Assembly: GCA_020091685.1 (NCBI GenBank)
Contig: CM034593.1
Coordinates: 45,543,388 to 45,607,387, forward strand
Source of the DNA: Lutjanus erythropterus
Taxonomy: Eukaryota; Chordata; Actinopteri; Lutjaniformes; Lutjanidae
Direction of reading: 5' to 3'
Length of the DNA stretch: 64,000 nt
The notes under the pieces were generated by a model. That model was given only the letters and a program-made list of their open reading frames with translations. It did not search any database and had not been told where the DNA came from. Positions 47,501-61,300 of the stretch are shown here, piece by piece. Within the stretch, counting starts at the first letter, position 1; every line of letters starts with the position of its first letter. The translations under genes were made by a program, and so were the position numbers.

Positions 47501-48180
47501 TAAATCAATAAAACATTTTGTAACTCAATTGAAATAAATGAAAAAGAGGGTGTTTAATTGTGCTGACAAATATGCCACACTTGTCAAACATATCTTCTGC
47601 TGCGCAAATCATATATTCGGGTTATAGCGACAGCTTCAGAACATGAATTATCCCCTACAGTAAGTCATTTTTGTCTGAAACTGAGTCATTTTCTTATTAA
47701 AACTAAAAAGTTACTACAGCCATCAGACAAATATAGTGGAGAAAAACTATGATTCCCCTCTGAAAAGTAGTAGTTATGTACAGTGCTTGAATTCATGTAG
47801 TTAGATAGTTAGTTCCCAGCAGTGATGTGAGGGTCATGTTTAGTGGAGTCAGTGGAGTTTTATCCAGTATTTAAGATGAAAAGCTCAGTGCAGAGTGTGG
47901 AGAGGTGGCACTCTTGATCTCAGACTATACAACAGACAGCAGCACCCTTGGTTTTGTTAAAATAAATCCATTTGAATTTAATTTATGTTTTGATAACACA
48001 CAATAAATATCTTTACTTGATGAAAACATGACAAAACTGTGTAGAGCAGGCAGTCATCACACTATGAAACCATGTTCATCGCTGCTGGCAGCTTTTCAGA
48101 CTGTTTGCTTTTGAGAGTTAGAGAGAAAAAGAAACACAGATGTACAACACAGTGAAAAAACGACAATAGTTTCAAGGATT

Positions 48181-48186
48181 TTTATT
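48181..48186 (-). promoter_or_regulatory. tenm3: Candidate tenm3 polyadenylation signal
   Basis: tttatt on the + strand, so AATAAA on the - strand, about 1.74 kb after the tenm3 stop. Cleavage would be near 48165. Confidence 0.45.
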
Positions 48187-49560
48187 CTTTACCGTAGAAA
48201 CACTGTACATAAATTACTTTCTCTGAGACTAATTTTGATGTACGGATAAGTGGAATTTCTCAACCTTCAAAATAAAAAAGATAAACCCATAAAACATTGT
48301 CAACTCGTCTCAGTTGTCTCTGAAGAAAGTTGGTAGCATATGATGTTAACTCTCTGTGTAAAGTTCCTGTTCTTTCCTTTCAAATGATTAAAGTTGGCTT
48401 CCCACTCTTGTAAACACACATACACACAAAGAAAACTCCTCTAAAAGAGTACAGAGACCCACAATCAATGAGAAAACATCCACATCGATTTTTGATCAAT
48501 TACTGTTACTCATTAAAGTCACTGATGGCGATGCACTGTCCCTTTAAGGAGAAACGAGCAAAAACGAGGAGAGAAGCAACGATTAGTTACTACTCACAGC
48601 AACCCTGCCCCCCCAAAGCCATGACAACATGTTTCTATTGCAAGCAATACTACTACCTTTGACCGATAAAAGCACAAGGTCTATGCATTATGAGGCTGAG
48701 TCACATTTTGCAGAAGTGAAGGACTCCTGGGCTGACAGGGGACCAGTGTTTTACAGGACCGGTGAGCCCACTCGGTCCACAAAGAGTACATCCACATAGA
48801 ACCATGAAGAGCCGTGGCGCCGCCGTCGCCCTACTTCCTGTTGATTGTAGTCTGAAACTGTACGATTTGATCGACCTTGTAAGAGCACAGGGGATTAGGA
48901 GGAGTGGTTTTAGAACTGACCAAACAGATCATATCATGTCAGTAACAAAGAAACAGAAATACAACTCAAAGCTTCTGGGTTGGTTTAGTCCAGATCATGG
49001 TCCATTCCGGTGGTGGTGTAGTAATAGTAGTAATAGTGGTATAGGTAATAGTATGTAAACACTTTTTTGTTCATTTTTATATCCCCTTTTTGTCTGAAGC
49101 AAATGCAAGTTTATATATAAAAACAGAACCAAAAATTCAAACAGAAAATCAGTCTTTTTTTTCCTTCGTACAAATTTTAGTCCTTTTTTGTGCCTGTCTC
49201 TCTTAGAGAGAGTCCACAACAGTTCCACATCAGTCCCATTCAATGGCTTCAGCCATGGACACAATAGATCCTATAGACATGGCTCATAAAGGTCTAGAAC
49301 CCAGAGCGACGGGTTACATCTGGAACCACACAGATGTGATACCTGCAACATCTGTTTGGGATCCACAAACATCTGTTCTATTGACTGCTTGGACAGTTTA
49401 CAACTGTCTAAATGCTTGGCGGGCTCATCTAACTGTGATGACAGCTCTGCATCCCACTGTCTCACAGCTAGAGAGCACGATTATAGCACTCAGGGTAAGC
49501 CCCGCCTACCAGAGGGTGGGGGAGGGGCATGCGTGCAGGCTGTTTGAAGGCAGACGACAG

Positions 49561-49640
49561 GGCGAAAGAAAGAAAGAAGGAACGACAGAAAGAAAGAGAG
49601 AAAGAAAGAAAGCATAGATAGAAAAAGAAAGAAAGAAAAG
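49561..49640. repeat. (GAAA)n-like purine tract
   Basis: About 80 bases almost purely A/G, in the presumed tenm3 3' UTR (pyrimidine-rich in the transcript). Confidence 0.9.
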
Positions 49641-49920
49641 GCATTGGTCAAAAGACTGAACCTTTCTACAGGCTCATAAGGACTGTTTTAAACACAACTG
49701 TACGTTCAGAATGTTTGGGTCAGTTGTGTTGAAGTGATTGTTAAATCATTAATCAAATCAGTCTATAAATCCACTCAACATCCTCAGAATAAAACAAACA
49801 TGGGCTCTCTTCACTGGCTAGTTTTGACTTTCGAACAGTAAAGTCTGTGACATCCATTTTGTGTTAAAACTGAACTTGTTAGTCTCTGACAGTCACGGGG
49901 GAGAGAATGAGACGTTTGTG

Positions 49921-50676
49921 TTACCTCCTCCCTATCTCACTCTGGCGTAGGAACTGGATGTTGTTTGCGCTGTCGGCTAGCTCGGGGTACTGCTCTATGG
50001 ACAAGACGTAGTAACCATCGTAACCCAAAACCTTCCCACTGCTCAGCAGCTGCCTTTTCTCCCCCTCCGTCCACAGCCGAACTCCTTCCTCCCCATCTCT
50101 CACCCGCTGCTGCTCGCGGGCCCAGGCGCTCGACAGTGCCCTCTGCCGTGCGTGCTCCAGGATTCGTGCTTTCTCCTCATCCAGTGTCGTACCGTAACGC
50201 ACATGGAGCGCCAGAGCCCCGTACTGCAGCTCCACGTCGGCAAAGCGCCGCGTCCGCCCGTTCATCACCGTCGTCGACTGAGACACCGTGACGTTCACGC
50301 CGTTCTCCAGGGATTTCCTGCCTGAGGTGAGCCGCAGCGCGCTGAGGTCGTTCTCGGGCAGACTGGTCTTGATGAAATAGTGCGTGTCTCGTCCCTCCAC
50401 TGTGTAATGCAAGTCCTCCAGGTAAAAGGCATTGTTTAAGACTGCAGCCACTTTGATGCAGTCCTCATTGGCAATGTTGAGAGCATTGGTCACCACGCGG
50501 CCTTGGATCACAGCGAGCATCACTCCCTTACCAATCAGAGACCTGACAGTGGCGAACCATAGCCAGGGTCTTGCGTGGTCTGAATGCCGCCGGGTGAGCT
50601 GGATTTCTGGCATTCGCTCAAAGGACAGGAAGGCCCGAGACTGCCGAGTCACCTCCTGCTGGACACCTGATATAGA
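49921..50676 (-). CDS. tenm3: tenm3 last coding exon (Tox-GHH-like region and TCAP peptide)
   Basis: 251 codons and TAA, phase 0. Acceptor ctccacag. Encodes the compact C-terminal domain ([37 protein letters not shown]) and the last ~40 residues forming TCAP ([17 protein letters not shown] to [10 protein letters not shown]), preceded by a basic pair in GEKRQ. The GRR end has the form of an amidation signal. It is much richer in GC than its surroundings. Confidence 0.96.
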   Translation of the reverse strand, partial: SISGVQQEVTRQSRAFLSFERMPEIQLTRRHSDHARPWLWFATVRSLIGKGVMLAVIQGRVVTNALNIANEDCIKVAAVLNNAFYLEDLHYTVEGRDTHYFIKTSLPENDLSALRLTSGRKSLENGVNVTVSQSTTVMNGRTRRFADVELQYGALALHVRYGTTLDEEKARILEHARQRALSSAWAREQQRVRDGEEGVRLWTEGEKRQLLSSGKVLGYDGYYVLSIEQYPELADSANNIQFLRQSEIGRR

Positions 50677-52340
50677 CTGTGGAGGAGAGACAGAAGACTT
50701 GACTTTATGTGCTGCGTGATACTTCAGACTGAATGATAATACAGATAATATGGACAAATGTATGGGTTACTTCTTCTGCCCTAAAGCCCATATCTCAGAG
50801 ATGATTTTGGCAAAGAAAACTCAGAATTTTTCTTCTAAAGTTGCCAAAAACATGTGAAGAAACTGGGAAATAGTAGTACTGAATTGTGGAGTTAGACTCT
50901 TAAACTGTTGTTCGGCATTTCTGTGTTCAGAACTTTTTTGGGCGGAGCTGATCTGTGGCTCACTGACATAACAAAACCATGGTTCTCCAACATTATATGA
51001 GCCCCGCAAACCGACTAACACAACACCTTCTGCCCTGATAACAAATGCTGTGTTTTCTGGCACTGCTATGTGACCTGGAGCTTGGCCTCTATCTTCCATC
51101 TGGAGCAAAAGTGGTGCACAAAGCAGTGTGGTGCACTGTGCAGCACAGCTGTCATCGCTACTTTCTGACTGACATACTTGTCATTTTCTTGGCCATGTTG
51201 TGTGTATACTTGTGCCATCTGTGCGCTCATGCATCTGTTGGTCTTGAAGGGATAGTTCACCCAAAAATGAAAATTCAACCATTATCTACTCACTCTCATG
51301 CTGACTGACGGGTTTATTTTGTTACACTGCTGGAGTTTCACAGGACAACAGTGCTGCAAATCTCCAAAACAATGGAAGTGAATGGTGACTAGATTTCAAA
51401 CGTATAAAACAACTGGAAAAAAAAAAACATGAAATGCCTCCATTACTGCTGGTCTGGTGTAATCCAAGTCACTTAAAGTCCTGACATGTGTGTGAAACCC
51501 CTGCAGCGTTTTGTGGACGAAAAGACAAACCTGACCTTCAGTCGGGATGAGGGTGAGTAGATAATGACAGAATTTTCATTTTTGGGTGAACTATCCCTTT
51601 TACATGAGATGTGCTCAGGGGCATTGTTGTAAGAGAGACACTGCACATTTACTCATTAGGCACAGCAGCTGTAACTTCACTGATTGTTTAAATATGACAG
51701 GGTCATAATAATAATAATAATAATGATGTCCTGTGTTCTTCTACAAATCCACAACACTGAAGTTCATACAGTGAAATTGTTTTGAGTAACAGCTTATAAA
51801 AATTGATTTCCTCTGTTTCCTCTAGAGAGTTTCTTCTGTTTGGTCAGTTTATAACTACAGTTTTTATCTTTGCTGTATAAATATTTGCTGCAATGACATT
51901 ACTGCACACATGTAAACATTTATAATGACTGAAAGCATTACATGCCAACATGCCACAGTGCTGTATGCTGATGTACGGTTTCTATATAACTATGAATTAA
52001 CTGTAACTAATGAATGTGGGGACTGTTTAGAATACATTGGCTTGTATTTCTTGGCTCTTTTCTTGCTTTGTATTCTTATTGTAAGTTGTCTTGATGTCTG
52101 GCGGTATTTTTGTAGGATGTATCAGTTTACTCTTAGTCTGTATTGCATGTGCACCTTTGAAATAAACCAGAGGAAACTAGAAAGGATGCTGCACTAACAA
52201 GATGATATTTATAAACAGAAAAACAAAAAATGTATACATATACAGTATATACTGTTGAACTATGTTTGATCTCAAGCAAAACAGGAAACTGCAACTTTCT
52301 TTTTGTGTCAATAGAAAAAAGTGTGTGAAATGTCTGTTTG

Positions 52341-52390
<50 letters not shown>

Positions 52391-55300
52391 CTCAGCCTAT
52401 CAACACCCCTGTAGCTTCTGAATTTCCCGGTGAGAAAGGCCATTACAGCGTTCAAATTGCACAAATAAGTGCAGAACATTCACACTATAAACAACAGTGT
52501 CAGTGAGTCCAAGTCTCTCGTTTCCTTCCTCATCATCTCCTGATTCCTCTCTGAATCTGCCGCATCTATTTCTGTCTTCATTAAGCAGCGTTCATGTTGG
52601 TGTCTAACTTTCAGCGCAGTCTCTCACTCTTTGTGCACAAGTGTGACATCCTCATAACCTGTCCACCAATCAAGTGTATAAATAGCCACAATGAGCGTGA
52701 GTGTAAGAACAGAGGGAGGAGCAGAGAGAGCAGCTTTAAGATGAAAAAAGGCATGAATGATTGGTTTCACTGGATGAATCTTTATTGTCTTTTCTCCTCA
52801 TTTCCTCTCTCATTATTCTCACTCCATTTCCTCCTACTGTTTCCTCTTTCCCCTCCATTTCCTGATTGTCTTTTCTCTATGAATGTCAGCTTGTTTTTTG
52901 ATTTCCTCATCTTTTCACTTTCCCTCATTTCTCACCTTTTGCACTTTGTTTCCTTCTTAATTTTCAGTTTTTTTGAATGTCTTTTGCACAATGATTTTTT
53001 TCCTTTTCATTCTTTACTCTGTTTTTATTTAGCATGTTTAAAATTAGTTTTCCTTTCCTAATGTCTCCCTCTGTTACTGCTGTCTGTGTGTGATCATGAA
53101 AAAAGCAACACCCTGATGATAAATCAGCTTTTAGTAATCGCTGAAATATCTGCTTTCATTTCAAAAGAAAATTATAGAATATTTATGAAATATCTTTAAA
53201 AATGTGAAGGGCTTTCAAAAGACTAGTTGTTGTTATGTTTTAGTTTTCCCTCCCTTTTTTCATGTATTGAGCTAATTCCCCCTGACCTACCCACTGCTGT
53301 GACTTAACTGAAATTGAAAGAATTAAAATATTATTAAAGTAAGTCATTTTAAATCCATCATGACCAGTGATGTCACAACAGGTAACAACAAAATACCTGC
53401 TGTCACATCACAACAGCGCCTGAAGGTTTGAGCGGCGTGGCAGCATTTTCTGCTCCGTTTGGATTTGCACATTAATGATGTTGACAGAGTCGTCTGCAGG
53501 CCGCTAATACAACAGGGGGTTGCTGCTGATGCTCGTTTCTATCTTAGGATACATACGGGCAGGTCATCCCACAGCTGGCTCTTTTTCATCTCCAGTGACG
53601 GCTGCGTCAGGTCAAACTTGGGAATGGGGAATCCTGGGATCGCATTGTGGAGGTGGAAGCCAAACGTGACCAACCAGATATTGACATCTACAGAGAAGGA
53701 GGAGGAGGAGGAGTGAAGGATGTGGAGAGGAGACGGAGAGAAGAAGAGACGAGTGAGTTCAGGCATGTCGCTTTGATGATTAGCACTCAACAGAAGCACC
53801 AGCTGAACAAAGTGTGATAAGAAATACATAATAATTCTGGACAAACCTTAATAAAGATTAAAAGCTTCACATTGTTGCGGTTTACTACAATCCAAACTCA
53901 AATGCTGGATCATTTCATATCTCTATCATAAACTTCCACCTGGCAGATCAGTACTGTATGTAAAGTGGGATGGCCTGCATTTTTAAGAATTCATAGAACC
54001 ATCCACTATAATTATCAAGAATGATTAAATAAAACATGTTTCTTTCATGATTGTTCTAACTTTTAAAAACGCAAGATGCGTGCAAATATGCATGAACATG
54101 TTTTTAGTTCAGTGTATAACCCAAATTTACTGAATTTATATTAAGTAAAAATATTAAACCTGGTGAACAGAAGGGGACCCAGCATGGTGCTCTGTGGGAC
54201 ACTGATACTTTAAGAGGATGTGGTTTGCAACCATTGAAAACTCCTGCTTCAGTTTCTCTGATGGACCATCTAGATGTAAAGAGTGTTTTAATGCTGTGGA
54301 AATGTCTCTTGTTACCTGTGACATATTCTTTGACCTGATGAATCTTGCTGATGGGGTTGTTGCCTCGGAACATGTAGAGGTTGAAGGGCTGGGGGTCTTT
54401 GCCAACACGTGTCCATGTGCTGATGTCAGGAGTGGTCCACCTTCAGAACAAACACACTCTGGTCAGACAGGACACCGACAAAGCTGGAACAGGGCGCCGT
54501 CAAACAGAATCCCCGCCTCGTGCTTGGATTGAAAACAGTGGCAGGCTGCCTACCTCCCAGCGGGGATGTCGTAGTCTCTGTCTCCGAAGTGCAGCAGTCG
54601 TGTCAGAGGATCGTACAGGCCTCCGTGGAAACCAATTACCAGCACAAAGTCAGGGTTGGAATCAAAGTACACCTCACCATACGCTGTGTACTGCACCTAC
54701 ACACACGCACAAACAGAGATTTATGATCTGACATGGAGACACAAAACCACTTCAGTCATAAAATTTGAACACATATTCACGAAAAAAGCTCATTTGTACC
54801 TGTTTTAGCAACAGCCCATTGTTGCTGAAGACAGCCAGTGGGGTCCCTGTGTTGTCGCATGCAATATAAAACTCCTCTCCACTGCTGATCTCCATAGCAA
54901 ACACGTGGCCCTGTGCAACAAGAAACATTATACACATCATGAATATGACAACAATAATGAAGATGAGATTTCTTATAACTGTTGTATTCTATTATCCCCA
55001 TGTGCTGACAGACGGGCTGTAACTAATGATGTTACTATTATTTTTAATTATCGTGGGTCTTGCTGCTGCTGATTCATTATCTATATTCATCACAGTAAAA
55101 CAAGTTCATCTCCTGCAGGCTTTCTGACCTGTGAAGCATTTAAAGGAGCAGAAGAGTTTTGCAACAATATTTTTAAGTGATGAAGTGGAGCTGCTACAGA
55201 CGAAAGCGTCCTCTCTTCTCTAATTGAGATGCTGTACTTTCACCATGTTTCCCCTGTAGTCACTGGAGGGAAACCTGCTCCACATAGACTATCATAAATC

Positions 55301-58300
55301 AAAAGTTGAGAGTGAAAACCAAAAGTGACTCATAAATAGCAGTCAGCGAGAGCGCTGTCCAGAGAAAGGCTCCATATTCAGTGTTTTGCCTGCCTCTAGC
55401 TGGAGTTTGGAAAATAAATCACATTATTTTTCCTTCTTTTTCTTGTCAAGTTTTGACCAAATGCAACATGTTCACAATAAAACGGCCATACTCTGAATGA
55501 CTTTTTCGGTGTGGCTACCTGCAGATCGTAGTAAAAGGACGTGATCTCTGAGCTGGAGTGGTTGTAGACGTGAGTGATCCTGGTGGGGTAGTTCAGGTCA
55601 GCGTAGAAGAACTGCAGGTGTTGGCCCAGACTGTTTCTAGATGCTACACGTCGACCCAGACCATCATAACGGTACTGTATGGTCCAGCTGGCTGCTTTAC
55701 TGTAGACACGAACTAGAAGACCTGAATCACAGATGACAGAAAGCAAGAATAAGGACAGGAAGCTGCATGTTAAGGCTACCATATCTAGAACTTCAAAATC
55801 ACAGACTTTGGTGGTTCCCAGTGGTATAAATCACAAAAAAAAAAAAAAAAAATTAATAAACGAAAACTGGGAATTTGACAGTGGTGTTATGTTGTTGTTA
55901 ATGTCATATTAAGTGAAGTCAAACTGGGGTTAAGGCTCTGTCACTCTGACTTTAACAGAGTTAACAGAGTTGATTCATTTCTTTGGAATCCACTCAGTCA
56001 CAGGGGAGAAGTAAAGCTGTGCTCCACACAACTTGGAAGTCAAAAGCTTCCGAACTCCGACATGAAAAAGCACCATGGAACACTACACGAAGTTGGAGTT
56101 CCCACCTGTAAATCCGTCTACCCCACCTTCATGATGAAGCACTTGTCTGACAAAATTGCCAGCACACATTGAAGTACAACTGTAAACTGTGACCCATCGA
56201 CTAAAAGGCAACAGAAAATATTCCTCCCTTTATTTATTTAAAATTGTACATACATATAGTCATATAGTAAAAAACTGTTCTGCATGTAAATTGATGTCAC
56301 AGGATAGAAACAATCTGTGAAAGACATCGTCTCTCCACAAAAGTTACTCTGTGCCAAAATGACAAGAAAAATGTGGGAACATAGTCTACAAATAACGTAT
56401 ATTTATGTCGCTCGTTTTCATTGAAACGGTCATCTTTTTTTCAAAAACATAAGACAGACAGACAAACAAGGAAAAGAACACTGTATTACTTATTGGCAGA
56501 AACAAGCAACCTAGTTGCACCAAGAATGGCTACAAGTGGATCAGGATCCCAATGCCTCCCAACGGCCTCAGAGAAACAATGAAAGAGGCCTTTCCAGTAT
56601 GTGTAAAGTTTACTGCATGACCAGAGAGCATGTGTTAACCTAACCGAATGTTTACATCGGTTACAGACAGGAGAAACATTGGAAAAAAGGGTGTGCAGTT
56701 TTTCTCTGGAATAGTAGAGTCTATGTATCATCTTGAATTGAATAAGGCTGTGCCTGGCATTAACCAAACAATCACGCACACTATTCAAACATGCATCCCA
56801 GACCTCATCGGTTACCTCTATACCCAACTCGTCTGCCCATGCCTGCTTGTATTCTGTTGAGCTTAACTCAGTATTACTATGTAGGATCTGACAGAAGAAT
56901 AAAGTTGCCCCACGGGTGACAGGATTCAATTTGTTTATTTCCTCCAAAGCCGTGTGCTCACCTAACAAAGTCTTGGATTTATAAGTAGCGGAAAAAAACT
57001 GTTGCAGGGATATTGCAAATGGTTTGCAACTGTGCAAAAGAGGCGAATTTCCCATTCAAAAATGGCTGTCTTTTTAATTAACACCAAGTGCACTAGTGGC
57101 AGAAGTCTAAAAAATTATCAGTATGTCATGGTCAGCGATGTTTTCTTTTAAAGGTTTGTGTCATGCACCTGGAACGCTGGGAGGACAGAAGTGGAAAACT
57201 TCAACTAGCAAATTCCAATTTTTGACTTTGACCGGAACACAGTGTAAATCCAGGCAAGTCTTTTGTGTTCAATTTTGGTGAACTCTGACACAAGTTTGCG
57301 TTGTTGTCCAAAAAAAAGCTGTCTTGACAGTGCTGACCTTTAAGGAAACAGACAGCGGGAGAGGAGCATCCACTCTTACTTAAACTGTTCCACAGCTGAC
57401 AAACTGACAGCTATGAGACAGGAGTCAAAGTTTCCTTGTTGAACCACCAAAATACTGAGTAAAAAACACTAATTCCCACCTTTGGAATTGTATTCAAATA
57501 TCTCGGCTCCTCTCTGTCTTAGGAACCCGTCTTCATCCAGCCTGTACTGGACGTCTCCCAGGCGAGTGATTCTGTCCCTCAGATCGTAGCGTAGAGGGGT
57601 CAACCGCCCGCTGTTCCCAGGGTTCAGCAGATGCAGGTTACCATTCAGGTCATAATTATACCTGGAGGGCCAGAAAATTGAATTATTAATATTTTGCATC
57701 ATCAAGTAACAGTGTCTCTTTTCAGATTAATGTCACAATCCTACCTCCACATCATCTTCTCATTGAGAGACACCGTCTGCAGTTGTCCATCAACATCATA
57801 CTCGTAACCATATTTGGTTGTGTTGGCAAACGGTCCGATCTTGATCTCCCGCTTGGTGACTCTGCCCATGTTGTCATACTGAATGGTGATCCAGTACATC
57901 AGAGACCTGAAGATCTCATACTGGATCTCCTTGATGCGTCCGTGCTGGTCGAAGTGTTTGGTGTAGGTCATCACTGCTGTGGAGATGATCTGAGACAGAC
58001 AGAGGATGCGTTCAGAACATCGACGGTTTTTACTTCCTACACTGACAAACAGCCCTGCTGATCAGATGACTGATCTGATCAGGACTGACCAGACAAGACA
58101 GGCCATTCATATGAAACAAATCACACACAGAACTCAGGACCTGTGTTTATTAAGCATCTCAAAATCACACCTAAGAATCAAACTGAAAGTTAAAACAGTT
58201 GTCAGTGAGGGTTCGAGGTACATTCTCACTGAGAAATGTTGGTCTGTGGCAACAAACCTGGGGGAGATTAACTCCTGCTACTTTTACCCATTTACCATTT

Positions 58301-61300
58301 TTTAATATATTTTGTTTTTACAGACAAAATGATAATCATGATTATTTTTATTTCAATATTGAGATAATAATTATTTATCAGGATTATTCATTAGTTTTAG
58401 CGACAAACATATCTATTTTTATTGCACTTTCCCATTTAAATAAACACAGCACTGTGCTCATTTTCATGTTGCTAATGCACAAATCTGTGCGTCAAAATAA
58501 GACTGGTCCTTACTCACAGTGCATTTCATAGAAGCAAAATATAAATAGAATTGTACCAAAACTTTTTTACCCAAAATAAAATAAAGAGAGATGCTTTCAC
58601 TATAGACACCTTCTTTCTTCTTTCTTCTTTCTTTACATTTTAAAACTGGTCTCCATTCACTTCAATTGTACTAGATTTGGCTGCAACGCTGTTTTCCGCT
58701 GAAGCTCCGGGAGAGTTTTATGAACTGGAGATCTTCACCCATCCTCACATCAGCACAGGGGTGAAGAGATACTGAGCGAATTTTCATCTTTGGTTGAACC
58801 ATCACTTTAAGTGCAAACCGACTTTCCTCCGTAACAAAGTTTATAGTTAGGGCTGGCTCTCCTTCTCTATCTTAAAGCACTCTTACCCCATCAATGCTTG
58901 TTACTAACTCCACATCTGTCTCTCACTGTAGTTTTGTGCTCTCGTCTTCTTCCACTTTCTACACGTACTTCTGCCTCATTATCATTATTTTCATTATTAT
59001 TATCATTATTATTGGTGGTAGTAATGGTAGTGGTGTCAGTATTATATATTGCTATCACTTTTGCACCATTATTATTACCGTAAATCCTAAAATAAAAGTT
59101 GCATTGTGCTGCACCTCCCCTTCCACTCTCTCTTTCTGGTTCCAGTGGATCGCCCCCACCTTTAGTAAAGAGACTGGATCTGCTCGAGGTTTCTGCCAGT
59201 TCAAAGGAAGTTCTTCCTTGCCATAGGCTTGCTCTTTGTGGGAACAAATGTTTTTATATATAAGAGTATGGATGGTATTCTTCTTGGCTTTCATGCATTC
59301 ATTGTACTGCAGCTTGTGTTTTTTTTTTGTTTTTTCAGGTAGTTAGGGAGCTGCTGTTGGTTGTTAGTCAGCACAGACACAAGTCTCTGCACTCTCTGCA
59401 TATGATTTATTCTTGCTTAACATCACTTGCCCTGAATCCAAAATACTTCCAAAGAACAGATGATGATCTGTTCAGAAAGACTAGCTTTTCACCTTCTGCT
59501 GCAGACATGTGATTTTTGTTTTGCTGTCTGCTTCCTTTTTTTTTTTCATTAACTCTTCTTCTCTGGACTGCAGCTGCAACATCCAGGATATTTTGCACAG
59601 GCTGCTGCTACTTTAGGAAGTACTTGATTTGATATGGAATTGTGTTTTCTACGAGCAGAACCTGCATTTTGAACATCAATATCAAAGTTGATCATGCTCA
59701 TTTAATTTATTTCACAAATTACACTTAATTTGATTACTTGTGAAACCATATTTTGTTTCCAGATTAAACAGTGTGAATAAAAACAGTGGGTAAATGTACT
59801 GGTTGCTGTTCTCCCAGGATGTATTTTTGCTGGCATTTGCAAAACATAATGCAAATACAATGTCATACCAAATATATGTCATATCATCAGTAAAACGTTG
59901 TGATATCATGCTCAAGAAATGTATTCTTCACAGAGATAAAAAAAACTACACAGGATTTTCCAAAAAACAATACACAGAGTCATACAAATATAGTCCCCTT
60001 CAATCTTCATCCAGCACCCACAGAGACCTCACCCTCCATCCATAGCTTTTTTTTTCTTTTTTTGCTGCTTGGGACACTTTACCCAAAACGTCAGCATTTG
60101 ACGTCCTGAGAATGAGACTTGTCCACCTCTCTGCTGCATTTACAAACAGCAACTGACAAATCCTATTAATTCCACCTTTAACCATTCTGAGTGTGGCTGT
60201 ATGATAATCTGTCTTTTTAAAAATTAGATTAAAATCAGCATCACCTCAAACTTTTATGACTGATCCACCATATCAAGATGTATGAGGTACTGTGTCTTAC
60301 TTATCCATCATTTAAGGACAGTCTAAATCACCCCAGCGATACCTGTCTTACCTGATTGATATCATAATAGATGACTCCAAACTTCCCAAACTGCTCCACC
60401 TTCCCAGATATATCATCAAACTGATAGAGATCGATGGGCAGCGGCGTCTCATTGATGACGGCCTGCATGCTGGTGACTCTGAAGCTGTTGTCGTAGGTGT
60501 AGTCAAAACGTGCGTTCACCATCCCGTCCTCGCTGAAGCGGAATATCTGCCGGTCAACCAGCGGGCCGATCTGGCGGTACCTGATGGAGCAGATGAAGCC
60601 TTCGCTCTGCAGGTTGACCGTCTTAAGCACGCCGGCGGTCTCGTCGTACGTGAAACTGACCCGTGTTGAGTCGTAGAGGATCTCTGCCAGCTTGTTCTGA
60701 TGACACAAATAAAAAAGTCAGAGTCCCTGTTCATTCTCTGCTGCAAGCTGCTAATTGTGCACACCACACCACCCCCCTCTGGGCCACCAGACTCTTTTCT
60801 CTTAACGGTTCCTCATGTACAGGCTGTATTGATCTTTCTCTGCCATGGCTTTCAATTACATCAAACAGAGTCTCGATGCTAAAACAACTCTTCTTTACAT
60901 CCATTCTATTCTATTCTATGCTATACATCCCATTATCCTGTTCAGGATCTTGGGGGAAAAGAAATATTATTTATATGTACTGACAATATGTAACTATTCA
61001 CATGTTTTGACTAAAATGAAAATCACAACTAATAATTGAAGAATAAAGATAAATTTTGCTTGAAATAGAAAGGGTAGGATAATTCGACTGTTATAACTAT
61101 AACTACACATGTACTTGAAAACAGACATATTAAAAACATACATTTATATAGGAATAAGTCTTAATAATGACTTTTTAAACAGATAATTAATTATGATCAC
61201 TGTGTGAAGCATAAATTCATGTACCTGTCTGCGATATTTGTACAGTATACGTCGACCAGTGCCGAGATGGGCGACTCTGAGGAGCTGAAGTAGGAGAGAA

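Larger units (their letters stand above)
39091..48164. other. Intergenic region between the STAT-like fragment and tenm3
   Basis: Contains the nested Tc1 (39298-40493), a GC-richer block at 41660-41860, a SINE (42075-42448) and a LINE relic (43880-44520). I see no supported gene in 44520-48164. Confidence 0.6.
48165..49920 (-). other. tenm3: Inferred tenm3 3' UTR
   Basis: Lies between the tenm3 stop and a reverse-strand AATAAA at 48181-48186. No other gene is visible here. It contains a purine-rich (GAAA)n tract at 49561-49640. The extent is inferred only from the signal. Confidence 0.45.
50677..53556 (-). other. tenm3: tenm3 intron before the last exon
   Basis: Holds the MITE at 51247-51600, a short (ATA)n run near 51707 and a (TG)n run at 52339-52388. 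52594-53061 is a T/C-rich stretch with a long but unconvincing open frame. Confidence 0.8.

Noticed and set aside
49243..49617. 124-codon + strand frame ending in a Lys/Arg/Glu run
   Set aside because: It falls in the presumed tenm3 3' UTR and ends in the GAAA tract, with no family similarity.
49965..50719. Open frames on + strand (108 and 95 codons)
   Set aside because: They are antisense to the GC-rich last exon of tenm3, and the minus-strand frame is the conserved one.
52594..53061. 155-codon open frame on + strand in a tenm3 intron
   Set aside because: It is T/C-rich low-complexity sequence (Leu/Phe/Ser) without domain, splice fit or family similarity.
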